Assembly (NCBI GenBank): GCA_017461585.1
Contig: JAFTYM010000018.1
Span: 1 to 64,000 of the forward strand
Source: Oscillospiraceae bacterium
GTDB taxonomy: Bacteria > Bacillota > Clostridia > Oscillospirales > Oscillospiraceae
Direction: 5' to 3'
DNA length: 64,000 bases
This document shows, piece by piece, positions 51,359 to 59,940 of this stretch (position 1 is its first letter; each line of letters starts with the position of its first letter). Position numbers and translations under genes: made by a program. The notes under the pieces were generated by a model that searched no databases, was not told the DNA's origin, and saw only the letters and a list, made by a program, of their open reading frames with translations.

Positions 51359-53682
51359 AATTTTGCTTCTATTTCGAGAAGATGCACTTCCCTTACCCAT
51401 GTCCAATATGCCGTGATCTCACGAGCTATACTGTCTGCCACTACTTTTTCGGAATAGATAACCGCATCTACGCGCTTGTAAATCGGAACTATTACTCCCA
51501 GTTCCAGTACGTCTGTTATGATCTCCTCATAAGCTTCTGCACTTTCTTCATTCACAAACAGGCTGTCTGCCCTTTCTATCTTTTCATCCAATTCCTCCGA
51601 TGATACAGAAAACAGTTTATTTGAGCCCTCTGTATGCAGTACATTGTAAATATACTCTGTGGAAAAATCATCGATCTGCATTACCCACATCTGAGCTTCG
51701 CCAACCTCGATCATGCTCTCAAGAGAAGCCAATGTGGTCTGCTCGGATATCTCAAGTGTGATGCCCAATTCTGCAAGCAGCGTCTTTGCATGAGTTATCA
51801 CTATATAAGCAGCGTCATAGCCGTATAGCATTATCTCATAACTCATGGATGCGCCTTCAGGAGCTTCGGTAAATATCTCCTTCTTTTCATCCCAAACAAA
51901 TCCTGCATTCTTGAGAAGAGCAATTACTTTCATCTTGGTATTTCTTGTCACAGCATCAAAATCATTGGACCATGAGGCATCGTCCATCGCGCTTTCGACG
52001 CCTTTGTTTTCCCATTGCTCAACGGCAGCCTCGCGGTATGCATCAAACACGGTCGCAAATGCATTTCTAAGGCTTACGGAAGCATCAGAAAGCTTTTCTC
52101 CACCTACGCTGACAAGTTCTGCGTCCATACCGATTATAACGTATGTGTTTGTCTCAGCCTCTTCATATGTTCCGGTATAGGCGCCTTCACCTGCGTAAGC
52201 TCTGTAATAAATATCTGCAGCCGCAGTATTTTCTGTTATGACAAGTGTATCTACGTTGGGACAGCCCTTATAATAAAGCTTATTGCGCTTCAGGGAAATA
52301 TCACCGTTTTCGTCAACACCTTCAAATTTATAAGCACCTGCTCCCAACGGAGCTGTTGTTTTCGCGCGCAGCTCTGACAGATCACCCTTTTCAAAGCCGA
52401 ATCTGTTCTCAGAGTATTTATACTCTTCTCTGCTTCCGTAATGGTGGAGGGGCGCAACATAGAAGCAGAAGCTGTTTAAGTAGTTCGGCGACAGCTCTGT
52501 GAGTATTATGTCAAAGGAATACATTCCTGTTTTGATAATACCTTTTATATTGTCTGCTGCACCGTCATCTGCCGTTGCGTCCAACAGCTCAGGATACTTT
52601 TCGCTTATTATTGAAATGAGTATATCCTCAAAATTGCGGTCACCTATTTTTTCATAGTTGATGCCGTCATTGCTGATATCATATCCGTGATTATCAAGGA
52701 TAAGCTGCCAATATTCCTCTATTGTAGGATAAGTCTCAGAAAGGTCATACGACTTTCCCGATACGTCATACCACAGGCCGTCATCTCCGTAGCCTGTTGA
52801 ATAATCCCAGAAATATTGGGAGAATGCTATCTGAAGTCCCTCATTTGCCATGAGCTTGTCAGACGAAACTTCCATTACATCAGAGCCGTATTCATCGGCA
52901 AAATTCTCTATGCATCCCTGTACAATATCTTTTGTAAAAATGATGCCTGCTTCCGTAAACGCCGACTCAAATGCCGCAAATTCTTCTTCGGTGTATCCGC
53001 CCGAGTTTTCACCGCTTGCCAAATCACCAAGTATAGCACACCACTTCTGCTGCATGCTGCCGCGATATTCATTCATACCGACGATGGGAAGTGAACCGAA
53101 AGTATTGTTTCCGTCGTAAGCAGGGTCAGCAAGCACATACATTGTGAAGATAACATCGTCAGCTGTAAGGTTCACGCCGTCGCTGAAATATACATCCTCA
53201 TTAAGCGTAAATTTTAGTGTGTTTCCCTCTGCTGTAACAGAGGCAATGCCATTATATGTATACTCGTTATCTCTGAAAGCGATAGTTTCGCCCTCAATTC
53301 CGTTTTGTATCACATATCCGCTGCGGTCTCTTGATAACAGCGGCACCATTATCAAATCTGCAAGAGTCGTATCTGCGGTATGGTCAAAATTAAACGGTTC
53401 AGGCAAAGAAGCGTCAGTTACACCGACAGCCGCCATTCCGCCGCCGTTGTATTCTGTTTCAACTTCCGCCTCGGGATCTTTAGACTTGGCGCTGAGCTCG
53501 TCAACCCATGAGTTATCCGGCTCTTCTGTTTTGTTCTGTACGGGCTTATCTGCAACCGCAGGTACCTCAGGCACTTCAGGAACAGATACTTCCTCAGAAC
53601 TGTCACCGCAGCCTGCAAAGTGGCATACGAAAAGTGCAAAGACGCACAAAACAGCTACAAGTCTGCTAACTGATTTTCTCAT
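51343..53682 (-). CDS. Large solute-binding lipoprotein, peptide ABC family 5
   Basis: A 779-residue exported lipoprotein (signal peptide, lipobox VCHFAGC) with the SBP_bac_5 fold: FTLNEDVYFSDGVNLTADDV at about 175, and matching C-terminal elements (VIVPIYKRVD). It is about 200 residues longer than normal family members, mainly by an acidic linker and an insert at about 200-330. It should bind oligopeptides or a similar solute. No permease or ATPase genes are adjacent, so it is an orphan. The ATG at 53682 follows GGAGG; an upstream ATG overlaps it. Confidence 0.88.
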   Translation of the reverse strand: MRKSVSRLVAVLCVFALFVCHFAGCGDSSEEVSVPEVPEVPAVADKPVQNKTEEPDNSWVDELSAKSKDPEAEVETEYNGGGMAAVGVTDASLPEPFNFDHTADTTLADLIMVPLLSRDRSGYVIQNGIEGETIAFRDNEYTYNGIASVTAEGNTLKFTLNEDVYFSDGVNLTADDVIFTMYVLADPAYDGNNTFGSLPIVGMNEYRGSMQQKWCAILGDLASGENSGGYTEEEFAAFESAFTEAGIIFTKDIVQGCIENFADEYGSDVMEVSSDKLMANEGLQIAFSQYFWDYSTGYGDDGLWYDVSGKSYDLSETYPTIEEYWQLILDNHGYDISNDGINYEKIGDRNFEDILISIISEKYPELLDATADDGAADNIKGIIKTGMYSFDIILTELSPNYLNSFCFYVAPLHHYGSREEYKYSENRFGFEKGDLSELRAKTTAPLGAGAYKFEGVDENGDISLKRNKLYYKGCPNVDTLVITENTAAADIYYRAYAGEGAYTGTYEEAETNTYVIIGMDAELVSVGGEKLSDASVSLRNAFATVFDAYREAAVEQWENKGVESAMDDASWSNDFDAVTRNTKMKVIALLKNAGFVWDEKKEIFTEAPEGASMSYEIMLYGYDAAYIVITHAKTLLAELGITLEISEQTTLASLESMIEVGEAQMWVMQIDDFSTEYIYNVLHTEGSNKLFSVSSEELDEKIERADSLFVNEESAEAYEEIITDVLELGVIVPIYKRVDAVIYSEKVVADSIAREITAYWTWVREVHLLEIEAKLTPVS

Positions 53683-53986
53683 TACAATCCTCCACACAGG
53701 TTATTTTGGCAATGCATCGACGAGTGCAAAACCGTAGTCAGCAGCATAGAAAAACGCGCTGCCAATAATCGTGTAATAATTGTTGTTGAATTTCTGTTTC
53801 TTATTGTAACACATTTGTTAATTTTAGTCAACTTCAATAAATTTGACCTCAAATTTTCTACTTATAAAAACGAAATTTTTTCTTGACATCTGCGTTTATA
53901 TATGCTTATGTCAATTATACGAAATAGAGTTTGTGCAACCTTGTCAAAAAATGTAGAATGGTTGAAAAAATATTCGGAGGTAAAAC

Positions 53987-54868
53987 ATGAACCAGAATAA
54001 CTATACAGCAGCTCAGGCTGCGGAGCTTATCCTTAAAAAAATGGATGAAAGCGATAAAATACTGATTGGTGCAGGCGCAGGACTTTCTGCTGCTGCAGGT
54101 CTTAGCTATATGGATCAGGAGGCATTTAAAAAGCACTACCCCGAAATGGCGCAGCGCGGATTTCATTTTGCTTATGAGCTTGTGGGCAGAGGCGATGATG
54201 AGTGGACCGCAGGGCGCAAATGGGCTTACTGGGCTACTCATATCAACTATGTGCGTAATATTTTTCCTCAGGCAAAGCTGTATTCAACACTTCTTGAGGT
54301 TTTAAAAGACCGTGACTTCTTCATTGTTACCTCAAATACTGACAGACAGTTTATGCGTGCAGGCTTTCCCATGGAACGTGTTTTTGAATTCCAGGGCAAC
54401 TATGACAATATGGGCTGCTCTGTGAGATGTACAAAGAAAACATGGAACAACCACGAGTACCTGCAGCATATTCTCAAAAATATTGACCACGAAACATTCG
54501 AGTGTCTTCCTGAGGCTCTTCCCCGCTGTCCCTACTGCGGCGAGCTGGCAGACATCTGTTTCCGCGGTGACGATTATAAAATTCACCAGCAGCGCTATAT
54601 CGACTTTGTGGAGGCCAGCGCAGACAAGCGTATATGTCTTATTGAGCTTGGCGTAGGTTTCAACACTCCCGGTGTAATAAGATGGCCCTTTGAGAACATC
54701 ACCTATCATATTGATAATGCATATCTCTTCCGTATAAACACATCTTATAAAGACTACCCCTACGGCAGAACTGCACAGACAGGTTATCCTTCTCAAATCG
54801 AAGGTAAGATAACCTCTCTTGAGCTTGACGCTAACGAAGTTATCAACGAGATGTTTAAATTGATATAA
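53987..54868 (+). CDS. SIR2-family protein resembling class M sirtuins
   Basis: A 293-residue NAD-binding sirtuin with ILIGAGAGLSAAAGLS (about 25-40), TSNTDRQFMRAGF (about 115), and a zinc site with Cys 144, 148, 181 and 184. The catalytic histidine of deacylating sirtuins (ELHG) is replaced by Gln136 in FEFQGNY, as in the class M (SirTM) group that ADP-ribosylates proteins. Those are usually in operons with a macrodomain, GcvH-L and a lipoate ligase; none of these is here. The gene stands alone with a GGAGG site and a terminator. Confidence 0.85.
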   Translation: MNQNNYTAAQAAELILKKMDESDKILIGAGAGLSAAAGLSYMDQEAFKKHYPEMAQRGFHFAYELVGRGDDEWTAGRKWAYWATHINYVRNIFPQAKLYSTLLEVLKDRDFFIVTSNTDRQFMRAGFPMERVFEFQGNYDNMGCSVRCTKKTWNNHEYLQHILKNIDHETFECLPEALPRCPYCGELADICFRGDDYKIHQQRYIDFVEASADKRICLIELGVGFNTPGVIRWPFENITYHIDNAYLFRINTSYKDYPYGRTAQTGYPSQIEGKITSLELDANEVINEMFKLI

Positions 54869-54872
54869 AAAC

Positions 54873-54914
54873 AACAGCACAGAGATAGGGTACACCCTGA
54901 TTCTCTGTGCTGTT
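54873..54914. terminator. Bidirectional terminator with nested motif
   Basis: A 13-bp stem (54873-54885 with 54902-54914); its loop holds AGGGTACACCCT (54887-54898), the third copy of the intergenic motif. It separates the sirtuin and TetR genes. Confidence 0.85.
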
Positions 54915-54919
54915 TATTT

Positions 54920-55465
54920 TTAGAATAACATGTGGTTTATAAACTCGATCATACTTACTATTGCAGGCGGATTCTTAACATCGTCTCCAACCTCAAAAGT
55001 CTTTTTGATCATGTGGAGCATACCGGAAACGCAAAAGCTCTCAACAATTACATCATCAAACTTTGTGTCTTTGAAGCGTTCAACAAATCTGTCTCTGAAA
55101 AGATCATAAACGCATACCTTCATGTCTTCCATGTGATTAGGCATGTTGTTCTCACAAATAAGGGGCCAGAACATCTTCATATGAGGGATAAGACGCTCCA
55201 GCATGAATTCGATGCGCTCATGCTCATCGGTTATATTCATTGCAGTTTCAAAAATATTCTTAGTCTCCGCAAGATCATAAGCGTTAAGCTTTTGACGCAG
55301 CTCCTTAAGACCGCTGAAATATGCATAGAATGTGGCGCGTCCGTATCCGGCAGCTTCTACAAGCATAGTTACGGTTATCTGCTTATAGTACATCTGTCCT
55401 AAGAGTTTAAGATAAGCTATGGCAAAATCTTCTTCAATTATGGTTTCAAACGCATCACTCAGCAT
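54920..55465 (-). CDS. TetR/AcrR family transcriptional regulator
   Basis: A 181-residue repressor with an N-terminal TetR-type helix-turn-helix (TVTMLVEAAGYGRATFYAYF near residue 35) and a variable ligand-binding half. It is the last gene of an MFS-LOG-TetR run on the minus strand and probably controls that operon. The effector is unknown. Confidence 0.9.
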   Translation of the reverse strand: MLSDAFETIIEEDFAIAYLKLLGQMYYKQITVTMLVEAAGYGRATFYAYFSGLKELRQKLNAYDLAETKNIFETAMNITDEHERIEFMLERLIPHMKMFWPLICENNMPNHMEDMKVCVYDLFRDRFVERFKDTKFDDVIVESFCVSGMLHMIKKTFEVGDDVKNPPAIVSMIEFINHMLF

Positions 55466-55477
55466 AGTTTCACCTTC

Positions 55478-56056
55478 TTAATTCAACTTTTTAAATACTG
55501 CAGGAGCATTGTTTTCTTTAAGCTGCTGCTCCAGCATGGATATTAGAGTATTTTCATTCTCTGAGATAACAAACAGATTTATTGTGCTCTGAGTCATAAA
55601 CTGCTCACTAACAGCTTTTTTCAGCATGTTAAGAATATCATCGTAGTATCCTGAGACGTTCAATATACCAATAGGCTTTGCGTGTCTTCCAAGCTGCTTC
55701 AAAGTCAGTATTTCAAAAAACTCATCAAAAGTTCCGATACCACCCGGAAGCATCACGAACGCATCCGCCTTTTCTTCCATGATCTGCTTGCGCTCTCTCA
55801 TGGTATCTGTATAGATCATCTCGGTACATTTATCATAAAGCATACCGTCAGCATCAAAGAATCTGGGTACAATTCCGATAATCTCACCGTCACATGCTGA
55901 CACACCTCTTGCTGCGGCGCCCATCATTCCGTTGGCACCTCCGCCAAACACAAGGCCATGTCCTGCTTTTGCCATGGCTCTGCCAAAAGCTTCTCCTGCG
56001 GTGATATATTTTGCGTCTATGTCGTTAGACGACGCTCCGTACACACAAATTCTCAT
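55478..56056 (-). CDS. LOG family protein (TIGR00730)
   Basis: A 192-residue Rossmann-fold protein of the cytokinin-activating LOG group, which cleaves ribose-5-phosphate from nucleoside monophosphates. It has VFGGGANGMMGAAARG and the family motif MLPGGIGTFDEFFE near residue 98. In bacteria many act as general nucleotide phosphoribohydrolases. Its ATG overlaps the MFS stop by one base and the TetR gene follows at 12 bases. Confidence 0.92.
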   Translation of the reverse strand: MRICVYGASSNDIDAKYITAGEAFGRAMAKAGHGLVFGGGANGMMGAAARGVSACDGEIIGIVPRFFDADGMLYDKCTEMIYTDTMRERKQIMEEKADAFVMLPGGIGTFDEFFEILTLKQLGRHAKPIGILNVSGYYDDILNMLKKAVSEQFMTQSTINLFVISENENTLISMLEQQLKENNAPAVFKKLN

Positions 56057-57264
56057 CAGTTTGCTTCCTTCTTATTGGGAAGGAACATTGCGCATACGAT
56101 GAATACGATCATCATTACCGCGAACAAACCGAACATAAGCTGGAAGTTAACGCCGGTTGCTGTCTGACAGATGGGTGCGATAACGTATGTAGGAATAAGA
56201 ACAGAGCCACCAAGCTGAACTGTTGCAACAAAGCCGCCTGCTGTTCCGCCGTACTTTGTTCCGATTTTGGGATCCTGTACAGGCATGGACATGATCATGG
56301 GTGCAAAGCCATTGCAGCCGATACCTGTAATAAACAGAAGAATAAATGTGATAACAGGGTTGGATGTGAGCTGCCATGCAAATACGTATCCAAGTGCGCC
56401 AACAATACCATAAACAATAAAGAAAAGCTTCTGACTCTTAAAGAGCTTATATATGTAGGGTGTGATAAAGCAGCCGACCATGGATCCGAATGTAAGTGCC
56501 ATTGTTACAACGCTGGCAGTTGCCTCAGAAAATCCCTGCTCTGCATGAAGTGCCTGAGGCAGGAAGTTGGAAAGAGAAGTCATGCTGCCTGCAGAGAGGA
56601 AGAGCGTAACAGCTACGAGCCATACTGTCTTGGACTTTACAACAACCTTGAGTCCTTCAATAATTGAAACCTTTTCCTCTGTCTCACTCTGTGCAACAGG
56701 TCTTTCACGCATAAGGAAGAGCCACAGAAGAAGGATAATAACTGCCATAACAGCAGAACCGATAAACGCGCCCTTCATGCCGCTGTACAGGGAGGATGTT
56801 CCCTGACCCAATGTGATACCGATATTGGAAGCCGCAAGGAAGAAGCTCATACCAAGAGACATGGTTGTGGGAGAGAACCACTGACCGAGGATCTTAGGTG
56901 TGTTTGCGTTAAGGAATGTTGCGCATACACCGATGCAGATCATGCACAGATACATGGGCAGGAAGCTTGTTGTAAAAACACGCATTACAGCACCAAGGCA
57001 TGTGATAATAACGCTGATGGTCAGTATCTTTCTTGCACCGAACTTATCAACAAGCAAGCCGGAAACCAGGCTGAGAAAAATGCCGGGAATCAGCGGTCCT
57101 GTGGCAATTGTTGAAAACTGTGTTGCGGTAAGGTTCATCTCAGCTGTTATCTGTGTACCGAACGCGGATACCTGATACTGAGAATAGTTTGCTAAAGCCA
57201 GGCCAAGACAAAGAATTGTCAGAATTACCCAGCCGTAATTAAACTTTGTATTTTTCTTGTTCAT
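56056..57264 (-). CDS. MFS transporter
   Basis: A 402-residue 12-helix major facilitator with an N-terminal signature loop (LVDKFGARKI between helices 2 and 3) and a similar arrangement in the second half. Closest in feel to CynX/OFA-type importers, but no specificity can be claimed. The ATG at 57264 lies eight bases after GGAGG; an upstream ATG overlaps it. First gene of the operon with LOG and TetR. Confidence 0.88.
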   Translation of the reverse strand: MNKKNTKFNYGWVILTILCLGLALANYSQYQVSAFGTQITAEMNLTATQFSTIATGPLIPGIFLSLVSGLLVDKFGARKILTISVIITCLGAVMRVFTTSFLPMYLCMICIGVCATFLNANTPKILGQWFSPTTMSLGMSFFLAASNIGITLGQGTSSLYSGMKGAFIGSAVMAVIILLLWLFLMRERPVAQSETEEKVSIIEGLKVVVKSKTVWLVAVTLFLSAGSMTSLSNFLPQALHAEQGFSEATASVVTMALTFGSMVGCFITPYIYKLFKSQKLFFIVYGIVGALGYVFAWQLTSNPVITFILLFITGIGCNGFAPMIMSMPVQDPKIGTKYGGTAGGFVATVQLGGSVLIPTYVIAPICQTATGVNFQLMFGLFAVMMIVFIVCAMFLPNKKEAN

Positions 57265-57391
57265 TCGCTGTGCCTCCATAATATTAAACAACTTTATAAT
57301 TATAACAATTAACATTTCTTTTTTCAATTGCATTTAGCAAAAAACATTACCAGTTTTCTGGGAGAAAACCACCCATAATTTTACGTTTTTC

Positions 57392-57420
57392 TTGCCTTGC
57401 GTGAATATCATTGTTATAAT
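57392..57420 (+). promoter_or_regulatory. Promoter of mnmG
   Basis: TTGCCT (57392-57397) and TATAAT (57415-57420), spacer 17. Confidence 0.7.
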
Positions 57421-57460
57421 ATTTTGTTAGAGTAAAAATCTTTCCCAAGGAGCATTGAAT

Positions 57461-59323
57461 ATGGATTTTGTAGCGGGAAATTTTGATATAGCAGTTATCG
57501 GCGCAGGTCACGCAGGAATTGAAGCCGCTTTGGCAGCTGCGCGTCTTGGACTTTCCACAGTTTGTTTTACCATAAATCTGGACGCTGTGGGCAATATGCC
57601 CTGCAACCCTGCCATCGGCGGCACAGGCAAGGGGCATCTTGTGCGTGAGCTCGATGCGCTCGGCGGTGAAATGGCAAAAGCAGCAGACAAAGCCTGCATA
57701 CAGTACCGCCTTTTAAACCGCGGCAAGGGTCCTGCGGTTCACTCCCTGCGTGCTCAGGCTGACAGACGAGAGTATCAGAAGGTCATGAAGCACACCATGG
57801 AGCGTCAGGAGAATCTGTCCGTAAAACAGGCCGAGATAGTCGACATAGGTATCGAGAACGGAAAAGTAACATATGTTAAAACTCAGAACGGCGCTGTATA
57901 TACCTGCAAGGCAGCCATAATCTGCACGGGTACATATCTCGCAGGTCGCACCATTGTCGGCGATTGCATACAGGACGGCGGTCCCGACGGTATGTTTGCC
58001 GCAACTCATCTGGGTAAAAAGCTCTCTGAACTGGGTCTTGACATGCGCCGCTTTAAAACAGGTACACCTCCCAGAGTTAACGCACGCAGCATCGATTTTT
58101 CCAAAATGGAGCTTCAGCCGGGCGATACCGATCCCCAGCCCTTCTCATTCTCCACAACGCATCCTCTTGAGAATAAAGCCGTCTGCTGGCTGACTTATAC
58201 AAATGAGGAGACTCACCGCATCATCATTGAAAATATGCATAGAAGTCCTCTGTACAACGGAACTATCGACGGTATCGGCCCCCGTTACTGTCCTTCTATT
58301 GAGACTAAGATAGACCGTTTCCCCGATAAGAAGCGTCACCAGCTTTTTGTTGAGCCCATGGGTCTTGACACGGAGGAAATGTATATTCAGGGATTTTCCT
58401 CTTCCCTTCCAGAGGATGTGCAGCTTCAGATGCTTCACAGCATCCCCGGTCTTGAAAATGCAGAGATGATGCGATGCGCTTACGCCATTGAGTATGACTG
58501 CATCAACCCCCTTGAGCTGCTGCCGACAATGGAAGTCAAAAAAGTCAGCGGTCTTTACGGTGCAGGTCAGTTTAACGGCTCTTCAGGTTACGAAGAGGCT
58601 GCGGTGCAGGGCTTTGTGGCAGGTGTCAATGCTGCTCTTAAAATTCTCGGTCGCGAGCCTATGGTAATTAGCCGTGATCAGGGTTACATCGGCGCACTTG
58701 TGGATGACCTTGTGACCAAGGGCACAAACGAGCCTTACCGCATGATGACCTCCCGAAGCGAATACCGTCTGCTGCACAGACAGGACAATGCCGACATACG
58801 TCTGTCCAAAATCGGTCACGATATCGGTCTGGTGTCCGACGAAGCTTATGAGGCTGTACTTGAAAAGTACCGTCAGGTAGACGACGAGATACAGCGCCTT
58901 GAAAAGACACACACAGGTCCTACCCCCGAGCTGTGCGCTCTTATGGAAAGCCGCGGCACAACTCCGCCCCATTCGGGCGTAAGCATCGCAGACCTTATCC
59001 GCAGACCCCAGCTCGACTATGAATGCACCGCTCCCTTTGACAAGGACCGTCCGGAGCTTTCTGCCGCAGTAAAAGAACAGGTTGAAATTTCTCTCAAATA
59101 TTCCGGCTACATTGAAAAGCAGGTAAAGCAGGTAGAAGAGTTCCGCAGGATGGAATCCCGTCTGCTGCCTGAGGATATAGATTATCTCTCCATTCACGGC
59201 ATCCGCATGGAGGCTCGCGAAAAACTTAACATGATACGTCCCCGCAGCGTGGGACAGGCATCCCGTATTTCGGGTGTATCCCCTGCCGATCTCGCAGCGC
59301 TTATGATTTTCCTTGGAAAGTGA
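57461..59323 (+). CDS. mnmG: tRNA uridine 5-carboxymethylaminomethyl modification enzyme MnmG
   Basis: A 620-residue FAD enzyme that with MnmE builds the cmnm5 group at U34 of several tRNAs. It has [19 protein letters not shown] at the start, [28 protein letters not shown], and the C-terminal helical part with [11 protein letters not shown] and [18 protein letters not shown]. The ATG at 57461 lies eight bases after AAGGAG. No mnmE or rsmG is next to it. Confidence 0.96.
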   Translation: MDFVAGNFDIAVIGAGHAGIEAALAAARLGLSTVCFTINLDAVGNMPCNPAIGGTGKGHLVRELDALGGEMAKAADKACIQYRLLNRGKGPAVHSLRAQADRREYQKVMKHTMERQENLSVKQAEIVDIGIENGKVTYVKTQNGAVYTCKAAIICTGTYLAGRTIVGDCIQDGGPDGMFAATHLGKKLSELGLDMRRFKTGTPPRVNARSIDFSKMELQPGDTDPQPFSFSTTHPLENKAVCWLTYTNEETHRIIIENMHRSPLYNGTIDGIGPRYCPSIETKIDRFPDKKRHQLFVEPMGLDTEEMYIQGFSSSLPEDVQLQMLHSIPGLENAEMMRCAYAIEYDCINPLELLPTMEVKKVSGLYGAGQFNGSSGYEEAAVQGFVAGVNAALKILGREPMVISRDQGYIGALVDDLVTKGTNEPYRMMTSRSEYRLLHRQDNADIRLSKIGHDIGLVSDEAYEAVLEKYRQVDDEIQRLEKTHTGPTPELCALMESRGTTPPHSGVSIADLIRRPQLDYECTAPFDKDRPELSAAVKEQVEISLKYSGYIEKQVKQVEEFRRMESRLLPEDIDYLSIHGIRMEAREKLNMIRPRSVGQASRISGVSPADLAALMIFLGK

Positions 59324-59362
59324 TTTTTGCGTATAATATTTATAAATATAAGAAAAAATTAC

Positions 59363-59391
59363 TTTACAAGCAAAGTTTGCTGTGGTAATAT
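59363..59391 (+). promoter_or_regulatory. Promoter of rpsO-pnp
   Basis: TTTACA (59363-59368) and TAATAT (59386-59391), spacer 17. Confidence 0.6.
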
Positions 59392-59397
59392 ATTTGA

Positions 59398-59497
59398 GCA
59401 TGCCCATGCACTTAGTTTCGGGATTCAGCCAGAAAGGCATCTTTTCGACCCGATACTCAGTCAGCGGGAAATATAAAAAAGAAAGGAATGTTTTACA
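59398..59497 (+). ncRNA. rpsO leader, candidate S15 autoregulatory RNA
   Basis: About 100 bases of leader with TCGGG/CCCGA pairing (near 59418 and 59450) and further short repeats before the ribosome site. In several bacteria S15 binds its own leader. The fold here is only a candidate. Confidence 0.35.
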
Positions 59498-59764
59498 ATG
59501 ATCAGAAAGGATCAGAAGACAGCTATCATCGAAAGCAACAAGACACACGAGACAGACACAGGTTCCCCCGAGGTTCAGATCGCACTCCTCACAGAGCGCA
59601 TCAACCAGCTCACAGAGCACCTGAGAGTTCACAAGAAGGACAACCACAGCCGTCTCGGTATGTACAAGATGATCGGTAAGCGTCGTCGTCTCCTCGACTA
59701 CCTTGCAAAGGTTGACATCGAGCGTTACAGAGCTTGCATCGCAAAGCTTGGTATCAGAAAGTAA
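59498..59764 (+). CDS. rpsO: 30S ribosomal protein S15
   Basis: An 88-residue ribosomal protein that binds the central domain of 16S rRNA. It has [20 protein letters not shown] and [20 protein letters not shown], both invariant patterns. It lies upstream of pnp, the conserved order. Confidence 0.98.
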   Translation: MIRKDQKTAIIESNKTHETDTGSPEVQIALLTERINQLTEHLRVHKKDNHSRLGMYKMIGKRRRLLDYLAKVDIERYRACIAKLGIRK

Positions 59765-59777
59765 GTAAATCATCACG

Positions 59778-59810
59778 GGGCTGGTTTGACTTTTTAAGTC
59801 AGACCAGCCC
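59778..59810 (+). terminator. Hairpin between rpsO and pnp
   Basis: A 14-bp stem (59778-59791 with 59797-59810, one wobble) followed by TGTTATGG. It may be a partial terminator or an RNase III-type processing site that separates rpsO and pnp messages. Confidence 0.7.
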
Positions 59811-59940
59811 TGTTATGGAATAATACACATTTTTAACGGAGCAGCCGAGCTCGTAGCAGTTGAAAATGGGTCTGAGTTTTCGGGCATATTTTCAAGTGCT
59901 AAGGGCTGGTGCTCCCCTACTGAAGAAAGGAGCAAAATCC

